Source: Parahoeflea halophila
Lineage (GTDB): Bacteria > Pseudomonadota > Alphaproteobacteria > Rhizobiales > Rhizobiaceae
Direction of reading: 5' to 3'
Length of the DNA: 64,000 nucleotides
Assembly (NCBI RefSeq): GCF_900220985.1
Contig: NZ_OCPC01000001.1
Coordinates: 908,836-972,835, forward strand
The notes below the pieces were generated by a model that searched no databases, was not told where the DNA came from, and worked only from the letters and a program-made list of their open reading frames with translations. Within the stretch, counting starts at the first letter, position 1; each line of letters opens with the position of its first letter. Below, piece after piece: positions 1-10,286 of this stretch. The position numbers were made by a program, and so were the translations under genes.

Positions 1-351
1 AAGCACGGAGGTGGCCACCACGAGAATGGCCACTGTGCGCCAGCTGCTTTCGAGCCGGAACACCCGGGCGAGCATCGGACTCGCACGGCCTGGACCGACC
101 GTGATCTCGGCATCGGCTGGCGCCTCGAACAGCGCCCCGCCCTCAAGTTCGATCCGGCGCGGCACCGAGCCGAGACGTGCTCCGACGCCCCGAATCTCGC
201 GAACCGAGCATTTTGCGACGCCATCACGCTCGAAGCGGATCGTGGCGAAGTCTTTCGAGATGGTCATGGTCGCGGGAAAGGCGCGGGCCGAGCCCGGCTC
301 AAAATACCGACCGCTGACCGGTTCGCCCTCTTCCACCACGCCTTCCGTCAT
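1..351 (-). CDS. N-terminus of a probable M48-family membrane metallopeptidase (partial, cut by left edge)
   Basis: The first 117 codons of a minus-strand gene are present and the rest lies outside the window. It starts at the ATG at 351-349, 7 bp after the DUF898 stop, so the two genes look co-transcribed. The visible part reads as a soluble beta-rich N-terminal domain (residues ~10-95, with S-G-R-Y-F-E-P-G near the start). A hydrophobic segment begins around residue 107. A domain of this kind in front of a peptidase M48 body, next to a DUF898 gene, is common in proteobacteria. The peptidase assignment is therefore from context, because the HExxH zinc site is not in the window. It could be another membrane protein with the same N-terminal domain. 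Confidence 0.55.
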   Translation of the reverse strand, partial: MTEGVVEEGEPVSGRYFEPGSARAFPATMTISKDFATIRFERDGVAKCSVREIRGVGARLGSVPRRIELEGGALFEAPADAEITVGPGRASPMLARVFRLESSWRTVAILVVATSVL

Positions 352-358
352 CGCGTCC

Positions 359-1414
359 TCACAAGCCGAAATCGATGCCCTCGATGTCGAAATACTCCGC
401 CGCGGCGACATTGCCCTCGGCCTGCTGCGCATCGACGATCAAATCCAGATCGCCGTCGATCTCGAGCGCGGTGTTGTCGGCAAGATAGCGCCAGGTGCGG
501 GTCGCAGCCCAGGGACGCAGAAGACCCAGGGACAGGACGGTGGCAATGAAATTGGTGATCATGATCCAGAAGTAACGCCCGCGGATCAGCCGGGACTTCA
601 GTTTGTGCCGGCCATCGAGCACCGTCGAGTTGAAAGCAATGTTTCTGACCCCTGCGGAATGGTAGAAAATCAGGCCGAATATCAGCGGGTACATCAGTGC
701 ACTCGCCACGATCGACCAAACCATGCCAGGGTTTCCTAACAACAGGGCGACAAGGGCGATGGTCAACAACAAACCGAAAAGCAGGGTCCGACCAAAATTG
801 CCGTAGTAGGGGCCGACACCGGCCACCGTGCTGAAGCCGGCCGCGCCCCAGCGCGTATTGGATCCGATATAGCGGTTCCATGCACGGAACATGAAGGGAG
901 ACAGCAGGAGAGCCGTCAGATAGGCCGCAATCGGCCAAAGTACAAAGCTCTTGAGGGCTCCACCATAGCTGCCGCCGAAGCCGAAGCGGACATTCCGGTA
1001 TACGGTCATGCGCGCATTGAAGGCCATCGATTTGTTGAAGATCCACGGGAAGGCGATGAGATAGGGAATGACGAGGATCGCGAAGACCGGGCTGATGTTG
1101 ACGAGCACGTTGACGAGTATGATCGCTCCTACCACGATCAGGCGACCGACGAGTATCTTCTTGGGGTTGGCGACGTAATCGAAATTATGCCCGTCGAGCC
1201 ACGTGTTGCCGTAGAAATACTTGAGCCGCCGAACCTTCGCCCAGGGCGAATAAATGCCGATCGTAATGATGGTCAGGAACAGGTTGACGATCCAGATCCG
1301 GAAATATTCGCTGGCGGTCCCGGTAAAAATGAACGGTGCGATGCGAAGCGTCTCCGCCGGAACTCCGGCAGCATCCTCCTGCGCGCGTTCCCGCGCGATT
1401 TCCTGACCTGTCAT
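359..1414 (-). CDS. DUF898 (YjgN-like) polytopic inner-membrane protein
   Basis: This 351-residue protein has a short hydrophilic N-terminus (residues 1-40) followed by repeated hydrophobic segments. Two similar blocks each contain an F-x-G-T-x-x-E-Y-F-R-I-W-like or R-Y-F-W-I-M-like start and a P-W-A motif (S-P-W-A-K-V-R-R-L-K-Y-F-Y near residue 56, R-P-W-A-A-T-R-T-W-R-Y-L near 305). This repeated architecture is typical of DUF898/YjgN proteins, whose function is unknown. The ATG at 1414 is the only good start. The gene is 7 bp upstream of the partial peptidase-like gene and probably in one operon with it. The family assignment is fairly secure, the role is not known. Confidence 0.8.
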   Translation of the reverse strand: MTGQEIARERAQEDAAGVPAETLRIAPFIFTGTASEYFRIWIVNLFLTIITIGIYSPWAKVRRLKYFYGNTWLDGHNFDYVANPKKILVGRLIVVGAIILVNVLVNISPVFAILVIPYLIAFPWIFNKSMAFNARMTVYRNVRFGFGGSYGGALKSFVLWPIAAYLTALLLSPFMFRAWNRYIGSNTRWGAAGFSTVAGVGPYYGNFGRTLLFGLLLTIALVALLLGNPGMVWSIVASALMYPLIFGLIFYHSAGVRNIAFNSTVLDGRHKLKSRLIRGRYFWIMITNFIATVLSLGLLRPWAATRTWRYLADNTALEIDGDLDLIVDAQQAEGNVAAAEYFDIEGIDFGL

Positions 1415-1501
1415 CGCGATCGTCCCCTGTTTCGGCAGTCAGCCCCCCAACCGCGCTCCGAAAATTCGATACAACCCCTGTCTGAAGTGCGCAACCCTGA
1501 G

Positions 1502-1933
1502 ATGGACAGGAAGCCGCTGACTGCTTTGACGTGCCTCACAGGTGCAAAATGGTGCTGTCCCGATTGCAGCATTGTCCGGCCCGTCAGGCCCGGCTGTTTC
1601 TGCAATCGTCTGCTCGTGAGCGGACAGACCATGATCTCCTCCGGCTTTGAGCCCAACTGGGCACTGGAACTGAAGTGCGATGGTGACATGAGCGCCGGGT
1701 TCATCGATGCCTTTTCCGGCGACGGCATAAAGACCACGCCGGGCACCGTCATGTTCATTACCGAAAACCCCTGGCTGCTCGAAACCAGCCACCCGGTCAC
1801 CGGCACCATTGCCTATACACCCGGCGGCTGCACCGACGAACGCGGCGCCGTGGGCGATTTCACCTTCACCCCCACCGGCGCACCGGGCCTGTCCGCGCCC
1901 TTCTACCCGTTTTGCTGCCGCATGAAGCAGTAA
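1502..1933 (+). CDS. hypothetical small cysteine-containing protein
   Basis: This reading frame of about 143 residues is on the plus strand. Its C-terminal half (from about residue 44) looks like a folded domain, with G-F-E-P-N-W-A-L-E near its start and a cysteine-rich tail (C-C-R-M-K-Q end). The G-x-E-P-x-W-x-L-E pattern recalls small periplasmic domains of the COG3650/META-like kind, but I cannot assign it. The N-terminal 40 residues are Cys/Arg-rich and do not form a convincing signal peptide. The true start may be the ATG at 1631, or the 5' end may be damaged. The reverse-strand frames over the same DNA have no recognisable domain. Low confidence in the start, moderate in the strand. Confidence 0.4.
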   Translation: MDRKPLTALTCLTGAKWCCPDCSIVRPVRPGCFCNRLLVSGQTMISSGFEPNWALELKCDGDMSAGFIDAFSGDGIKTTPGTVMFITENPWLLETSHPVTGTIAYTPGGCTDERGAVGDFTFTPTGAPGLSAPFYPFCCRMKQ

Positions 1934-1990
1934 ACAGTCGACCCGGCAGGACAAGAACCGGGCCTGCCGGGCGCTATGAGGTATTTTCCC

Positions 1991-2434
1991 CTACTCGACT
2001 GTGATCGTGATCCGTTCCGAAACGACCGGAGGATGGTGCGGAATGTGATCCTTGTCGCCCAGAACGAGCTGCAGCGTATGCTCTCCCGGCGCCAGTTCGA
2101 GCGACGTTTCTGTCTGCCCCTTGCCGAAATGGAGATGCTGTTCATCGGAGAGGATGTTGGCGTCCAGCTCATCAGCCCCGTCCGGTCCCTCCCCCAGCAC
2201 GGGCCGGTCGACAAACAGATGGTGATGCCCGGAATTCTCCATGTCGGTGCCCGCCGGAACGATGTCCATGCCCTCGACTCCGAACTTCACCGCCACCGGG
2301 CTGGTAACGCGGTCGCCGTCTGACAGGCCGTCGAAATACACCTTGGCGCCCGGCGGCGACGCGGTTTCCCCTGCCCCCGCAGTTCCGGCAGCCAGCACCA
2401 GTGAAAGGCCCAAAGCCACAATCAACTGTTTCAT
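1991..2434 (-). CDS. DUF4399 domain protein, exported
   Basis: A 147-residue protein with a clear signal peptide: M-K-Q, a hydrophobic stretch to residue ~18 and an A-G-A cleavage region. The mature part carries the DUF4399 hallmarks: V-Y-F-D-G-L-S-D-G near residue 33, then G-H-H-H-L-F-V-D around residue 70 and L-x-P-G-E-H-T-L-Q-L near the C-terminus. The histidine cluster H-H-H suggests metal binding, which is inference. The start at 2434 is supported by a GGAGG ribosome binding site 5 bases upstream; a longer in-frame extension to 2602 lacks one. It stands alone between divergent or unrelated genes. The family function is unknown and the predicted location is the periplasm. Confidence 0.8.
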   Translation of the reverse strand: MKQLIVALGLSLVLAAGTAGAGETASPPGAKVYFDGLSDGDRVTSPVAVKFGVEGMDIVPAGTDMENSGHHHLFVDRPVLGEGPDGADELDANILSDEQHLHFGKGQTETSLELAPGEHTLQLVLGDKDHIPHHPPVVSERITITVE

Positions 2435-2549
2435 GACATTCCTCCAGTTTTCGTGTCGGCGCGCACGATAGCGTCCCGACCGGGCTAAAATACCACCAAA
2501 CCGGTCACAGCAAAAACGGTTCACCGATAGCTTGCACGCCGCCGGCCGC

Positions 2550-3230
2550 TCACCACGCGAGCAGGGAGCCATCCCAGTTGTAAAACTGCCCGGTGCCTTC
2601 AAGCGTCAGGTTCTCTGCGAGCTTGAGGATGCCGGCTGCACTTTCAACCGGGGCGATATCGGCCCCTGCCCCGCCCATGTCGGTCCGGACCCAGCCCGGA
2701 TGCAGGCTGGCCACTGCGATCCCCATCGGCGCGAGGTCGGTAGCAAGACCCTGCATCACCTTGTTCACCGCCGCCTTCGACGCCCTGTAGGCAATCCGGT
2801 CGGACTTGGCATGGGACAGGCTGCCCATCCACGACGAGACGGTAAGAATGCGCGGATTGGCGCTGCGCCTGAGATGCGGCAGGAAGGCCTGACTCACTGC
2901 CAGCGGCGCCAGCGTGTTGACGCCAAGCGTCTTGGCGAATCCGTCAAAATCCATTTCCAGCACCGATTGCCGGTCCGGCCCGATGATGCCGGCATTGTTG
3001 ATCAGGACATCGATCGGCGCGTCGATCCCGGCCGCGGCCTGGCGCAGCGCCGCATGACCGGTGACATCAAACCGCAGGTCATGAAACCGCGGATGTTCGC
3101 AGATATGAGCATCCGGACCGGTAGCCTCTTCCCGTGCCGAGCCGTAGACCGTCCAGCCCTTGGCCAGTGCCTGCTTAGCCATCTCCAGCCCGATGCCGCG
3201 ATTGGTCCCGGTGATGAGAATGTTGGTCAT
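2550..3230 (-). CDS. short-chain dehydrogenase/reductase (SDR)
   Basis: This 226-residue enzyme has the classical SDR layout. The N-terminal nucleotide motif is T-G-x-N-R-G-I-G-L (residues 7-15). It is followed by N-N-A-G near residue 85, the catalytic serine in T-V-S-S-W-M-G around 130, and Y-R-A-S-K (Tyr/Lys pair) near 147. It is short, with the C-terminal P-G-W-V-R-T-D-M-G motif of the C-factor-like single-domain SDRs. It should catalyse NAD(P)-dependent reduction or oxidation of an unknown carbonyl or alcohol substrate in the cytoplasm. It is unrelated in sequence detail to the second SDR at 42189. The start at 3230 is a standard ATG. No operon partner is evident. Confidence 0.85.
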   Translation of the reverse strand: MTNILITGTNRGIGLEMAKQALAKGWTVYGSAREEATGPDAHICEHPRFHDLRFDVTGHAALRQAAAGIDAPIDVLINNAGIIGPDRQSVLEMDFDGFAKTLGVNTLAPLAVSQAFLPHLRRSANPRILTVSSWMGSLSHAKSDRIAYRASKAAVNKVMQGLATDLAPMGIAVASLHPGWVRTDMGGAGADIAPVESAAGILKLAENLTLEGTGQFYNWDGSLLAW

Positions 3231-3334
3231 GGGACTGATCCGGTTTCAAGAATGACGTCGCCGTTGAACCTGCCCCGCAGTCTCAAGTCAACCTGCAGCG
3301 GTCTTGTCGGCAAACCGGACCGGCGTTTGCAGGC

Positions 3335-3709
3335 TCAGGCGGGGAAGATCCTGTCGAGCATCCGGGCGATATCAAGCTCCGTGTAGGGCTTCGGGACCAC
3401 TGGATAATGGGCCAGATCGTCGCGAATGCCGCTCGCACCATATCCGCTCGCAAAAATCAGCGGAACGCCGAGATCCGCCAGGCGGCGAGCATAGGGAAAG
3501 ATTGGCTCGCCGGCAATGTTGACATCGAGGATCGCCGCATCGGCGTGGAAGTCACCGTCCAGAAGCTTTTCCAGGTTCCTCAATGTCATGACCGGGCCGA
3601 TCACGGAATGGCCGAGGTCTTCCAGTATCATTTCGAGGTTCATGGCAATCAGGCTCTCATCCTCGACGACGAGAACAGACATGGATTTGCGCGTCATGTC
3701 AGCATTCAT
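3335..3709 (-). CDS. single-domain response regulator (REC)
   Basis: This 124-residue protein consists only of a receiver domain. It has the acidic pocket E-D-E after V-V, the phospho-acceptor Asp in A-I-L-D-V-N-I near residue 66, and the conserved Lys in V-V-P-K-P-Y-T near residue 107. It has no output domain, so it acts through protein-protein contacts or as a phosphate sink. Its ATG overlaps the stop of the HWE kinase at 3706 by 4 bases (ATGA), which shows tight co-translation and makes that kinase its obvious partner. Orphan REC proteins paired with HWE kinases are common in Hyphomicrobiales. The signal and target are not shown by the sequence. Confidence 0.9.
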   Translation of the reverse strand: MNADMTRKSMSVLVVEDESLIAMNLEMILEDLGHSVIGPVMTLRNLEKLLDGDFHADAAILDVNIAGEPIFPYARRLADLGVPLIFASGYGASGIRDDLAHYPVVPKPYTELDIARMLDRIFPA

Positions 3710-5160
3710 GTCCCGGAATCCGCACCGCGCAACACGGCGGTTTCAACGGTTACGATACAGGAAAAACCCTGGTCTGAAAATGAAGGCTCGTATGACCCGC
3801 CGAACTCGCCCGATACGATGCTTTCGATCAGGCGGGTGCCGAAACCCTTTCGTTCGGGCTGAACCGCGGGTGGGCCGCCCGACTCCCGCCAACTGAGTTT
3901 GAGGGTCCCGTCCGGCTGTTCGCGCCAGTCAATGGCCACGGTTCCGGTTTCGCTGCTCAGGGCACCGTATTTGACTGCATTGGTCGAGAGCTCGTGAACC
4001 AGCATGGCGAGCGAGATCGAAGATCTTGGCGACAAGGTACACCGTGGCCCGTCGAGGCTGATGCGCTCGGGGTCGAATACGGCGACTTCCTGCCCGATGA
4101 TTTCTCCGAGGTCGGCGCTCGTCCATTCCTGTGCACTCAGCAGATCATGAGCTTTCGAGAGTGCCGCGAGCCGGGCCCCTATGTCCCGCTTTGCCGCCGC
4201 CGGATCGGGTGTGGAACGCAAGGTCTGGGACACGATCGACTGAACCGATGCGAGCGTGTTCTTGACGCGGTGATTGAGTTCCGCAAGCAGCAGCCGCTGC
4301 CGGTGCTGCCTCCTCACATCTTCGCTACGGTCGCTGCCCTGGACGAAGATGCCGGTGATGTTGCCATCTCCGTCACGGATCGCGTCGTAGGAGAAATCCA
4401 GGAAGGTCTCCTGCAACTCACCGGAATCGAGATCCCGGATCATCACGCTTCTTTCTTCCGTCTGGTAACGCGCGCCGGTCTGGTAGACCTGGTCCAGAAG
4501 GTCAAGTATGCCCTGGTCCTCGGCCTCTGGAAAGGCTTCGCGGACGCTCTTGCCGATCAACTGCCGCCCGCCTACGAGGCGGGTACAGGCGTCATTGGCA
4601 AATGTGAAAACGTGATCCGGCCCGGAAAGCACGGCAAAGAAACCCGGTGCCATCTGGAAGAGCCGGCGGAACTCGGCACTCTCCGTCAGCAGCGCCCGGT
4701 GTTGCTCTTCGGCCTCGCGGGCGCGCTCCAGCAACTGCGTCTCACCCCTGCGAAACGGCAGGCTGGCCGCCTGGCGCAGCCTGACGATGTCTGTGACGTC
4801 GACCGTGTTCTGCATGACGTAGCGTTCGGAGCCGCCGCTACCGGATACAGGGGTATGAACCGCTGTCCAGTAACGCTGCTCCATGCCGCCCCCCAGCTCG
4901 GGCGGCCGCGGAATGTCATAGGGAATATAGGCAAGAGTATCTGTTTCGCCCGTGGCGAACACTCGATCGAGGGAGGCACGCAGCCGCCGTCCGCTCTCGC
5001 CATCATTGGGAAACAGGTCGAAGAGGTGGCGGCCGATCATCTCGTCACGGCTGCGCATGACGACCTGTTCATAAGCCCGATTGACGGCGACGTAGCAAAG
5101 TTCCCGGTCAAGCACCATGTGCGGACTCGGCAAGGCATCAAACAGCTCGCCAAAGTCCAT
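3706..5160 (-). CDS. PAS-domain HWE-family sensor histidine kinase
   Basis: About 484 residues, with no obvious membrane segment, so the protein is cytoplasmic. Two PAS domains occupy roughly residues 5-120 and 160-285. The kinase core follows, with the phospho-acceptor His in A-E-L-N-H-R-V-K-N-T-L, the N box in H-E-L-S-T-N-A-V-K-Y-G-A-L, and W-R-E and G-F-G-T-R-L-I near the C-terminus. These define the HWE class, which is strongly represented in rhizobia and often senses light or stress. I see no certain LOV cysteine motif (N-C-R-F-L-Q) in either PAS domain, so the ligand is open. The ATG at 5160 is preferred to an in-frame TTG at 5193. The gene overlaps its response regulator by 4 bases. 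Confidence 0.88.
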   Translation of the reverse strand: MDFGELFDALPSPHMVLDRELCYVAVNRAYEQVVMRSRDEMIGRHLFDLFPNDGESGRRLRASLDRVFATGETDTLAYIPYDIPRPPELGGGMEQRYWTAVHTPVSGSGGSERYVMQNTVDVTDIVRLRQAASLPFRRGETQLLERAREAEEQHRALLTESAEFRRLFQMAPGFFAVLSGPDHVFTFANDACTRLVGGRQLIGKSVREAFPEAEDQGILDLLDQVYQTGARYQTEERSVMIRDLDSGELQETFLDFSYDAIRDGDGNITGIFVQGSDRSEDVRRQHRQRLLLAELNHRVKNTLASVQSIVSQTLRSTPDPAAAKRDIGARLAALSKAHDLLSAQEWTSADLGEIIGQEVAVFDPERISLDGPRCTLSPRSSISLAMLVHELSTNAVKYGALSSETGTVAIDWREQPDGTLKLSWRESGGPPAVQPERKGFGTRLIESIVSGEFGGSYEPSFSDQGFSCIVTVETAVLRGADSGT

Positions 5161-5274
5161 CGCGGCACCGCGCCCGTCATTTTTTGATAGCAAGGCTTAT
5201 ACCCCAGAACATTGCCCCAGCTGCTTCAACGCAGCCGGGGCAAAAAGGTTCCATGTCTCGGGAATTTTTTTTGC

Positions 5275-6924
<1,650 letters not shown>

Positions 6925-7131
6925 GATGCGCTCCAGACATGATTTGGATAATTGCCCGCTGTCTATTCGAAATGCAGCCCGAGGGCAATGACGCCGGCGG
7001 CTCCTCCCCAGATCACAGCCCGGCACCTCCGCCAGAAATTAAAATGAGACTAAATTGCCGAGAACTCCGTAAGCCGGATCGCAACGGGTCCTGTGTGATA
7101 AGCGCCTCGCATCAGCAGGAGACATGACGCA

Positions 7132-7665
7132 ATGATTATCAACTCGGTAGGCTCTTCAGTTGCCGGCAATTCAGGTTCCGGCCAGAACACGGGCGGCACC
7201 TCAAACCAGACCGATCCGGCATCGGACGACAGCAGCGCTTCCGGCAGCGGCCAGACTGGCGGCACCGAAGCCTCCGGCTCGACCGGCACATCCTCCGGCT
7301 CCCAGGGCTCCTCCGGCCAGGCTGGTGGCCAGACGAGCGGCCAGAGCGGAAGCCAGGCAGCGTCATCAAGTGTGAGCAGCCAGTCGTCGTTACGGACCGA
7401 TGCGAGCGCGCCGGCCACGACCCTGAGCATCGAGGCGGAAAGGCCGGCGGTCGATCAGGAAACGCTGCGTAGCCAGGCTCTCGAGGCGCAAAAACGGCTG
7501 AACACGGAAATGCTGATCAAGTCTCTCGGCGCCGCACCAGCGACCGACCTCGGCCTGCTGAGCGAGACCGAGACGGAGACGGAGACACCGGTTCCGCTCG
7601 CCGTTGCAGCCTATGCGGAAAACTTCAAGCCATCTGCAGCCGACCCTGCCAAGGCCGCAGCCTGA
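7132..7665 (+). CDS. Gly/Ser-rich low-complexity hypothetical protein
   Basis: This 177-residue protein lacks a signal peptide and membrane segments. Residues 5-85 are almost entirely Gly, Ser, Gln, Thr and Ala, a disordered region. Residues 100-175 are more ordered and contain a short amphipathic stretch (L-R-S-Q-A-L-E-A-Q-K-R-L-N-T-E-M-L-I-K-S-L) and a T-E repeat. An AGGAG ribosome binding site lies about 10 bases before the ATG. Proteins of this plan (I-I-N-S-V start, disordered middle, short helical tail) occur as uncharacterised rhizobial genes. The antisense frame is Pro/Trp-rich and is a mirror of the low complexity. No function is assigned. Confidence 0.6.
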   Translation: MIINSVGSSVAGNSGSGQNTGGTSNQTDPASDDSSASGSGQTGGTEASGSTGTSSGSQGSSGQAGGQTSGQSGSQAASSSVSSQSSLRTDASAPATTLSIEAERPAVDQETLRSQALEAQKRLNTEMLIKSLGAAPATDLGLLSETETETETPVPLAVAAYAENFKPSAADPAKAAA

Positions 7666-7830
7666 AACGGCCTCCCGGCGCACCCGGTCTTGTCCAAGGA
7701 TGAGGCCGGGTAACGGATTCCATGGGCAATAGACACAACCCGCATCGCAGTCCCACACTCAACCGCGGGCACATGGCCGATGCGGGTTTGCGCTGGTGTC
7801 CGCCGCGTCAGGGCCTCCCCGCCAGGCGGC

Positions 7831-8061
7831 TCAGACGGAGAAGCTGACCTTTACGCCCTTTTGCCGGAAATAGGACTGCATGATCTTGCGGCCCTGACGG
7901 TTTGACTGGGCCAGCTTGCCCGGTTCGAACACCGCTTCCCTTACCCCTTCGCGCGCCATCGCCGCCTTCAGCGCAGCAATGTGGCTGTCGAGATCTTCAT
8001 TGTCGTTCCTGATCGACTGGTAGATGTTGTCGATGGCTTGATCGAGGCTCAGATCGCTCAC
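7831..8061 (-). CDS. conserved small hypothetical protein
   Basis: A 76-residue basic protein, largely alpha-helical by composition. It has D-L-S-L-D-Q-A-I-D-N-I-Y-Q-S-I-R at the N-terminus and an R-Q-G-R-K-I-M-Q-S-Y-F-R-Q-K-G motif at the C-terminus. A GTG start at 8061 is preferred because GGAG lies 8 bases upstream. A GTG at 8088 would add nine residues. No cysteine pairs, membrane segments or nucleotide motifs are present. Its helical, charged make-up could suit a regulator or nucleic-acid-associated protein, but I do not recognise it and assign no function. Confidence 0.6.
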   Translation of the reverse strand: MSDLSLDQAIDNIYQSIRNDNEDLDSHIAALKAAMAREGVREAVFEPGKLAQSNRQGRKIMQSYFRQKGVKVSFSV

Positions 8062-8267
8062 GTTTGGCACTCCATGGCTTGTTGCCACTCACCTAGAGTG
8101 GTTCAAACCAAATTGGAAGCCATTTGATGCAAAGGCGCTTGTTCAGAGCGCCGCAAGGGCCGCCTGGGCAAGATCCGTGCACCAGGCCTCGCCCTGAGGG
8201 CAATCAGCAACACCAGCCTGACGAGCCACACCCCGCGCGACAGTTCCGCTTTGTGACTAAACCCGGC

Positions 8268-10079
8268 TTAGCGCAAATCTGCATGGTCGATGCTGAAAAG
8301 CTGGAAGTCGCTTCTCCGGGGCGGGTCAATGCGGATCAGCCCGGGCCAGTCCTTGCCGGCCGCGAGCGCCGAATAAAGCCCTGTGTAGCCGTCATCGGAT
8401 TCGAGCCTGAACCGGCATACCGCCACGTAGTCAAACGGCGCGAGCGCCGCCCGGCGCAGCTCGGAATCCTGAGCCGCAAAAGCCTCGAACATGCGCTTCA
8501 TGCCGGGTGCAGCACGGTGAAACGGCACATTGGCGACAGAAAACCCCTCCGGCAGCACTTGCACCAGCGGCATCGAAAGGCCGAGCGGAACCGCGATGCG
8601 GCCCGGGGTCACGTCTGCCAGCACTGAAAAATCCTGATCGCCACACTCGACGAAACTCATGAAATCGATATTGTCGAGACGCTGTTCGACGGGCGGGACC
8701 AGGATCAGCAATGAAGCTCCGGCGAGAACGGCGGCGCCGGCCAGCAACCCGGCCATGCGCCGCTGCATCCCGGCTTTTCCTGTCAGAACGGCGGCGGTGA
8801 CAGCCGGCAGGAACAACGGCACCAGGGCTGCGGGAAACCGGATATAGCGCGTCACCACGAGGGTCATCACTAACGTCGCGGCCGCCAGCAGCCAGCTGAT
8901 GACGAGGCCCGGATCCCGCCTTGCCCTGCCCCACAGAACAGGCACAGCGGCCAGGATGATCATTGCCTGAAGGACCAGATTGATCACCGTTTCATACTGG
9001 CCGTTGCGGAAGAGCAGAAGAACGCTCTTCTCCTGCCAGATCCGGTCGAACCACAGCGTCCGCGAGAGCGGATCCATCATATGATACGGACCTCGCAGGC
9101 ATTCCGGAAAGATCCAGCCAGTCGCGGCCAGAAGCAGGGCCGCCGGTCCGGCGACGAGCAGCAGCCGGACAGGCAGCGCCCGCGCAGCTCCCGCTTTCGC
9201 CCACATCAGCAGGATCACCGATCCGCCGGCCATCAGCATGAGGTAGGGCGCGGAAAACGCATCGCACTGGGTGAGCCCCACATTCGGACCGAGAAATGCC
9301 GCCGCACTCACCAGACTGGTCGCCAGCATCGCGATGGCGGCGCCTGCGAGAACTTGTGCCGCCCCGCGTGCATTGAAGACATGGCAAGCGACAAGTCCTG
9401 CAAACATAATCACAACGAAGGGCAGACATTCCAGCCCGATGACGATCGAAAGTGCGCCGCCGGTGCCAACCAGCCACCCGCCGGCCTGGTCCCAGCGCAA
9501 GAGCCCCAGCATGATGGCCGCCATCGCAATGATCTGCAGATTGTGATGGTCGATGCGGCCGGGCGAGAATTCCAGCACCGCGATCGCCATCAGCACTGTA
9601 GTCAGCGCAAGCAGAAGCAGATGGCGCAGGCGCGAAAGCTCGACCTCGCCCAGCAGCCGCTCGATGATCAGCACACAGAGCCAGCTGAACAGCGCAAGCA
9701 GCAACGGCGGCCAGATCAGGAACGCCCAATCGAGCGCCACCCCGGCTGGCATGAACAGCTCAAGCACCCGCGCCAGCAGCATGTAGGGCAGATCAACGAG
9801 GCGCGACCACGGCGAGACATAGGCATCGGGCGTGGCGATCATCGGCAGCGTCAGATCGAACCAGCGGCCATCCTCCGACAGCAACGTTTTGATCTGCAGT
9901 GCCCGCATGCCATTGTCGACGTCACCATGAAAGAGCTTGCCGTCGGCAAAATCCGCCAGAGCCACGATCAGGCCGGTCAGATACACAGTAAGGAAGGCTG
10001 CCCCACGGCCAGGTTTGGCGGGCCGCGAGCGCACGGGGCGATCGGCTTCGCCAGCGGACATGCTCTTGTTTGCAGACAT
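8268..10079 (-). CDS. GT-C-type polytopic membrane glycosyltransferase-like protein
   Basis: About 603 residues with roughly a dozen hydrophobic helices in the first 450 residues and a soluble C-terminal domain. An acidic motif H-G-D-V-D-N-G-M-R (residues 51-59) follows the first helix, and P-G-R-I-D-H-H-N-L-Q (173-182) sits in a later loop. A D-x-D-like first loop and a D-H-H motif are features of GT-C enzymes such as STT3/AglB/PglB oligosaccharyltransferases. Family membership is thus inference from two motifs and topology. The likely substrate would be a polyprenyl-linked sugar at the inner membrane. The start at 10079 is chosen because upstream sequence to 10277 is not membrane-protein-like. 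No glycan genes lie nearby. Confidence 0.65.
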   Translation of the reverse strand: MSANKSMSAGEADRPVRSRPAKPGRGAAFLTVYLTGLIVALADFADGKLFHGDVDNGMRALQIKTLLSEDGRWFDLTLPMIATPDAYVSPWSRLVDLPYMLLARVLELFMPAGVALDWAFLIWPPLLLALFSWLCVLIIERLLGEVELSRLRHLLLLALTTVLMAIAVLEFSPGRIDHHNLQIIAMAAIMLGLLRWDQAGGWLVGTGGALSIVIGLECLPFVVIMFAGLVACHVFNARGAAQVLAGAAIAMLATSLVSAAAFLGPNVGLTQCDAFSAPYLMLMAGGSVILLMWAKAGAARALPVRLLLVAGPAALLLAATGWIFPECLRGPYHMMDPLSRTLWFDRIWQEKSVLLLFRNGQYETVINLVLQAMIILAAVPVLWGRARRDPGLVISWLLAAATLVMTLVVTRYIRFPAALVPLFLPAVTAAVLTGKAGMQRRMAGLLAGAAVLAGASLLILVPPVEQRLDNIDFMSFVECGDQDFSVLADVTPGRIAVPLGLSMPLVQVLPEGFSVANVPFHRAAPGMKRMFEAFAAQDSELRRAALAPFDYVAVCRFRLESDDGYTGLYSALAAGKDWPGLIRIDPPRRSDFQLFSIDHADLR

Positions 10080-10286
10080 GGCGGGATCATGTTCGCGCCG
10101 CCTTGAAATTCGATTAACCGGCTGGAATTGCATCGGTCCGCTCCGGCTCCTCTCCCGCCCCTGCCGGTGCTGGTGCCGCCACGAGACTGCACAGGTGCAG
10201 AGCCGCCAGACCGTGACCTTGGCCCGGCTGGGGATTCTTCGGCCTGCCGCTTGACGGCAGCGCCCGCAGCCGATCATCTGGCCGGC

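Noticed and set aside
7050-7430. Pro/Trp-rich frame antisense to the Gly/Ser-rich gene
   Set aside because: Its composition is the direct complement of the Gly/Ser repeats on the other strand, and it lacks a start signal.
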